The notes beneath the pieces were generated by a model. The model made no database searches and was not told the DNA's origin. It saw only the letters and a list, made by a program, of their open reading frames with translations. From contig CAWHEG010000031.1 in assembly GCA_963828405.1 (NCBI GenBank), positions 1,302,001-1,366,000 on the forward strand: a stretch of DNA of 64,000 bases, written 5' to 3'. Every line of letters begins with the position of its first letter. The stretch's first letter is position 1. The position numbers and the translations under genes were made by a program. Shown here one piece after another: positions 61,588 to 64,000 of this stretch. The DNA is from JANMJD01 sp963828405. GTDB lineage: Bacteria > Actinomycetota > Acidimicrobiia > Acidimicrobiales > Ilumatobacteraceae.

Positions 61588-64000
61588 TCAGCCGACGGGG
61601 GCCGGCCGTAGGCCGCGCAGCGGGATCACCGGGTCGTCCCACTCGGCGAGCCGCATCCGCACGTCGACGGCGACGGCGCCGCCGGCCGAGGCGACCACGG
61701 GGTTCAGATCGACTTCGACGAGCTCCGGGCAACGGTCGACGAGCACCCCGAGGCGATGGGCGACATCGATCAACGAGTCGAGGTCGACCCCTGGATGCCG
61801 GAGATCCCCGCGCAGCACGGGGGCGATCCGCAGCCGTTGGATCGCCTCGCCGATCTCGGTCCGCGTGGCCGGCACCATCAGCACCTCGCGATCGCCGATC
61901 AGCTCGGTCATCGTCCCACCGGCCCCGATGACCAGCAACGGGCCGAACCGCTCGCTGCGGTTGATCCCGACGAGGATCTCGAGGCCCGCCGGGAGCTGGT
62001 GCTGGACGAGCACGCCCCGCAGGTCCGCGCCGAATCGTTCGGCGAAGCGGTCGAAGGCCGCCTCGGCCTCGTCGGCCGAACGGATCCCGAGGGCGATGGC
62101 GCCCATCTCGGCCTTGTGCAGGGCCGTCTCGGCGTCGGCCTTCAACACCGCCGGGAACCCGACGGCCAGGGCGGCCGCGGCGACCTCGTCGCGCTCGTGC
62201 ACGAACCGGAACGCCGGGGCGGAGATCCCGAGCTCGTCGAGCGTGGCGAAGGCATCCTCGGGGGCGAGCCAGCCGGCGGCCGATCGTCGGCCCTTGCGCA
62301 GGCGCTCCAGCGCGCCCGCCGTCTCGACGCGCACCGGCGTCGTCGTCGGGGCGGCCTCGTGCTCCCGCCGCCGGCGCCAGTCGGCGTACTCGGCGACGCG
62401 GGACAGGGCGTGGATGGCCCGCTCGGGGGAGGTGAAGGCGTTGTCCGGGCGGCCGGTGCCGTCGGCGCCGAGGGTCGCCACGACCACCGGAACCGAGGGG
62501 GTCGCCGGGGCGGGGGGCTCGGCCTCGACCGACGCCCGACCGACGGGGACGTTGACGACGGCGATCGCATCCACCTCGCCGGAGGCGGCCAGCAGTTCGA
62601 CGACCGAGGCGAGTTGGGCCTTGGTCACCGTGGCGAGCAGGTCGACCGGGTTGCCGGTGGCCGCGGCATCGGGAACCAGGGCCAGGATCCGTGCCTGCAA
62701 CTCCGCCGACAGCGCCGGTACGGCGAGGCGGCTGGCCTCGGCGGCGTCGGCGGCGAGGATCAGGGGGCCACCGGCGTTGCCGACCACGGCGACGCGCGGC
62801 CCACCGGGGAGTGGCTGGCGATCGAGGATCGAGGCGACGTCGATGAGCTCCTCGATCGTGTGGGCGCGGATGATGCCGCCATGGCTGAACAGGGCGTCGA
62901 CGATCCGATCGTCGGTGGCCAGGGCGGCGGTGTGCGACTGCGCACCCCGTCGGCCCGCCTCGCTGCGCCCGCCCTTGAGGGCGACGATCGGCCGCTCGGG
63001 GCTGATCGAGCGGGCCAGTCGGGCGAACTTGCGCGGGTTGCCGAACGACTCGAGGTACAGGGCGATGACCCGTGTGGAGGGATCGGCGGCCCAGAAGCAG
63101 AGCAGGTCGTTGCTGCTCACGTCGATCTTGTTGCCCAGGGAGACGAACGACGAGATGCCCAGGCCGCGACGGGCGACCTCGCCGAGCAGCGCGATGCCCA
63201 GCCCGCCCGACTGTGAGGCGAAGGCGATCGAGCCGGCGGTGATCGGGATCGTCCCGAACGTGGCGTCCACGCCGATCGCCGGCACGGCCACGCCGAAGCA
63301 GTTCGGTCCGACCAGGCGCATCCCGTGGCGCCGGGCGCGGCGCAGCACCTCGGCCTCGAGTGTCGCTCCCGCCGTTCCCGTCTCGGTGAAACCCGCCGAC
63401 AGGATGACAGCGCTGCGCGTCCCGGCCTCGCCGCACTGCTCGATCACCTCGGGAACGGCGGCGGCGGGTACGGCGATGATCGCCAGATCGGCGGGGCTCG
63501 GCAGGTCGGCGACCGATCGGTGGGCATCGACCCCCTCGATCGACGGCGCGCTGGGATGCACGACGTCGAGACGACCGGTGAAGCCGCGGCGCAGGTTGCG
63601 GATGACGGTGTTCCCCGGTCGGTCATGGGTCGCGCTCGCCCCGATGACGACGATGTGCTGCGGGGCGAGGATCGGGCGCAGCGAGGCCACGGTGGCCGCC
63701 CGATCGCGGCGATCGGCCCGCTCGCGCATCTCGGCCCCGTCGCCCAGCGGCATCGCCACGTCGGTGACACCGTGGTCGAAGACGCTGCTCACCTCCAGGC
63801 CCACGTCGCGGAAGACCGCCTTCATCGCCGTGTTGCCCGGCAGCGTCTCGGCGATCAACCGTTCATAGCCCGCTCGGCGGGCGAGCATGCACAGATCCTC
63901 GAGGAGCAGGGTGGCGATACCCCGGTGCTGGAGCCGGTCGGCCACGGCGAAAGCCACATCGGCTTGGCGGGCGTCGACGCAGCGGTACAGGCCGACGGCG
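61588..64000 (-). CDS. GNAT acetyltransferase/ADP-forming acyl-CoA synthetase fusion, N-terminus cut by window edge
   Basis: 803 codons are visible and the frame runs off the right edge. The first visible segment (RQADVAFAVADRLQHRGIAT, followed by LLLEDLCMLARRAGY) is a GNAT acetyl-CoA site (RGIAT). It is followed by the CoA-binding domain (IVVIGASATHDRPGNTVIRN), two ligase domains (LKGGRSEAGRRGAQSHTAAL) and a C-terminal ATP-grasp (AVLKADAETALHKAEMGAIA, then EILVGINRSERFGP). This GNAT-first order is the protein acetyltransferase (Pat-like) type of actinobacteria, which can acetylate lysines of other enzymes such as acyl-CoA synthetases. The ligase part may be regulatory rather than catalytic. 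Confidence 0.92.
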   Translation of the reverse strand, partial: AVGLYRCVDARQADVAFAVADRLQHRGIATLLLEDLCMLARRAGYERLIAETLPGNTAMKAVFRDVGLEVSSVFDHGVTDVAMPLGDGAEMRERADRRDRAATVASLRPILAPQHIVVIGASATHDRPGNTVIRNLRRGFTGRLDVVHPSAPSIEGVDAHRSVADLPSPADLAIIAVPAAAVPEVIEQCGEAGTRSAVILSAGFTETGTAGATLEAEVLRRARRHGMRLVGPNCFGVAVPAIGVDATFGTIPITAGSIAFASQSGGLGIALLGEVARRGLGISSFVSLGNKIDVSSNDLLCFWAADPSTRVIALYLESFGNPRKFARLARSISPERPIVALKGGRSEAGRRGAQSHTAALATDDRIVDALFSHGGIIRAHTIEELIDVASILDRQPLPGGPRVAVVGNAGGPLILAADAAEASRLAVPALSAELQARILALVPDAAATGNPVDLLATVTKAQLASVVELLAASGEVDAIAVVNVPVGRASVEAEPPAPATPSVPVVVATLGADGTGRPDNAFTSPERAIHALSRVAEYADWRRRREHEAAPTTTPVRVETAGALERLRKGRRSAAGWLAPEDAFATLDELGISAPAFRFVHERDEVAAAALAVGFPAVLKADAETALHKAEMGAIALGIRSADEAEAAFDRFAERFGADLRGVLVQHQLPAGLEILVGINRSERFGPLLVIGAGGTMTELIGDREVLMVPATRTEIGEAIQRLRIAPVLRGDLRHPGVDLDSLIDVAHRLGVLVDRCPELVEVDLNPVVASAGGAVAVDVRMRLAEWDDPVIPLRGLRPAPVG

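Overview
The window is about 70% GC and gene-dense, with short gaps, many ATGA/GTGA start-stop overlaps and frequent GTG starts. Together with TANNNT-type -10 boxes close to start codons, an ECF42/DGPF pair, a PepSY/OmpR-type two-component cluster and MalK-type sugar ABC genes, this suggests a high-GC actinobacterium, possibly Acidimicrobiia. The phylum is inferred from style and gene content; no rRNA is present. Only one RNA gene was found, a tRNA-Lys(UUU).

Layout. 1-15.7 kb is mostly housekeeping: a B12-mutase-like gene (cut by the left edge) behind an OmpR-type two-component system, a divergent PepSY exported protein, an RDD membrane protein, a primary-like sigma factor broken by a frameshift, a BI-1/YccA membrane protein, a DGPF + ECF42 sigma pair, an epoxide hydrolase, two tandem carboxymuconolactone-decarboxylase (CMD) proteins, uracil-DNA glycosylase, two ferritin-like di-iron proteins and an ABC1/UbiB kinase. 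The second CMD gene has an in-frame TGA exactly where the second Cys of its CxxC motif belongs, followed at once by a good bacterial SECIS-like hairpin, so it is a strong candidate selenoprotein. 15.8-20.1 kb is a MalK-MalF-MalG-SBP sugar ABC operon whose permease and binding-protein genes carry five frameshifts within 1.4 kb.

20.2-31.5 kb looks like an accessory conflict or defence island. After a cyclophilin gene, the plus strand has a small helical protein, a 5 x 17-bp tandem repeat next to a promoter, a membrane-anchored patatin, an HExxH metalloprotease, a ComEC-like metallo-beta-lactamase-fold protein and a second small protein homologous to the first. Converging on the minus strand are a 1279-residue TIR-STAND-TM-WD40 protein (14 WD repeats) and an M15-like peptidase with a peptidoglycan-binding domain. 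I know of no named system with this combination.

31.5-38.3 kb holds an MFS transporter, a YcaQ-type glycosylase, a GATase-type hydrolase, an AI-2E permease, asparaginase II, an MBL hydrolase and tRNA-Lys. It is followed by about 1.2 kb of decayed or sparse DNA containing an ECF-sigma relic. 39.5-48.5 kb has patatin-TetR, a carotenoid-cleavage oxygenase, a branched-chain-type binding protein, a fused LivH-LivM permease without ATPases, and a molybdopterin oxidoreductase. 48.5-52.1 kb (minus) is a YgeW-YgeY-carbamate kinase cluster, with the kinase frameshifted. 52.2-58.1 kb contains a third patatin, a sulfatase, and two GH130-type glycoside enzymes flanking a GT4 glycosyltransferase. 58.2-61.6 kb is an ABC-2 exporter. 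A GNAT/ADP-forming acyl-CoA synthetase fusion runs off the right edge.
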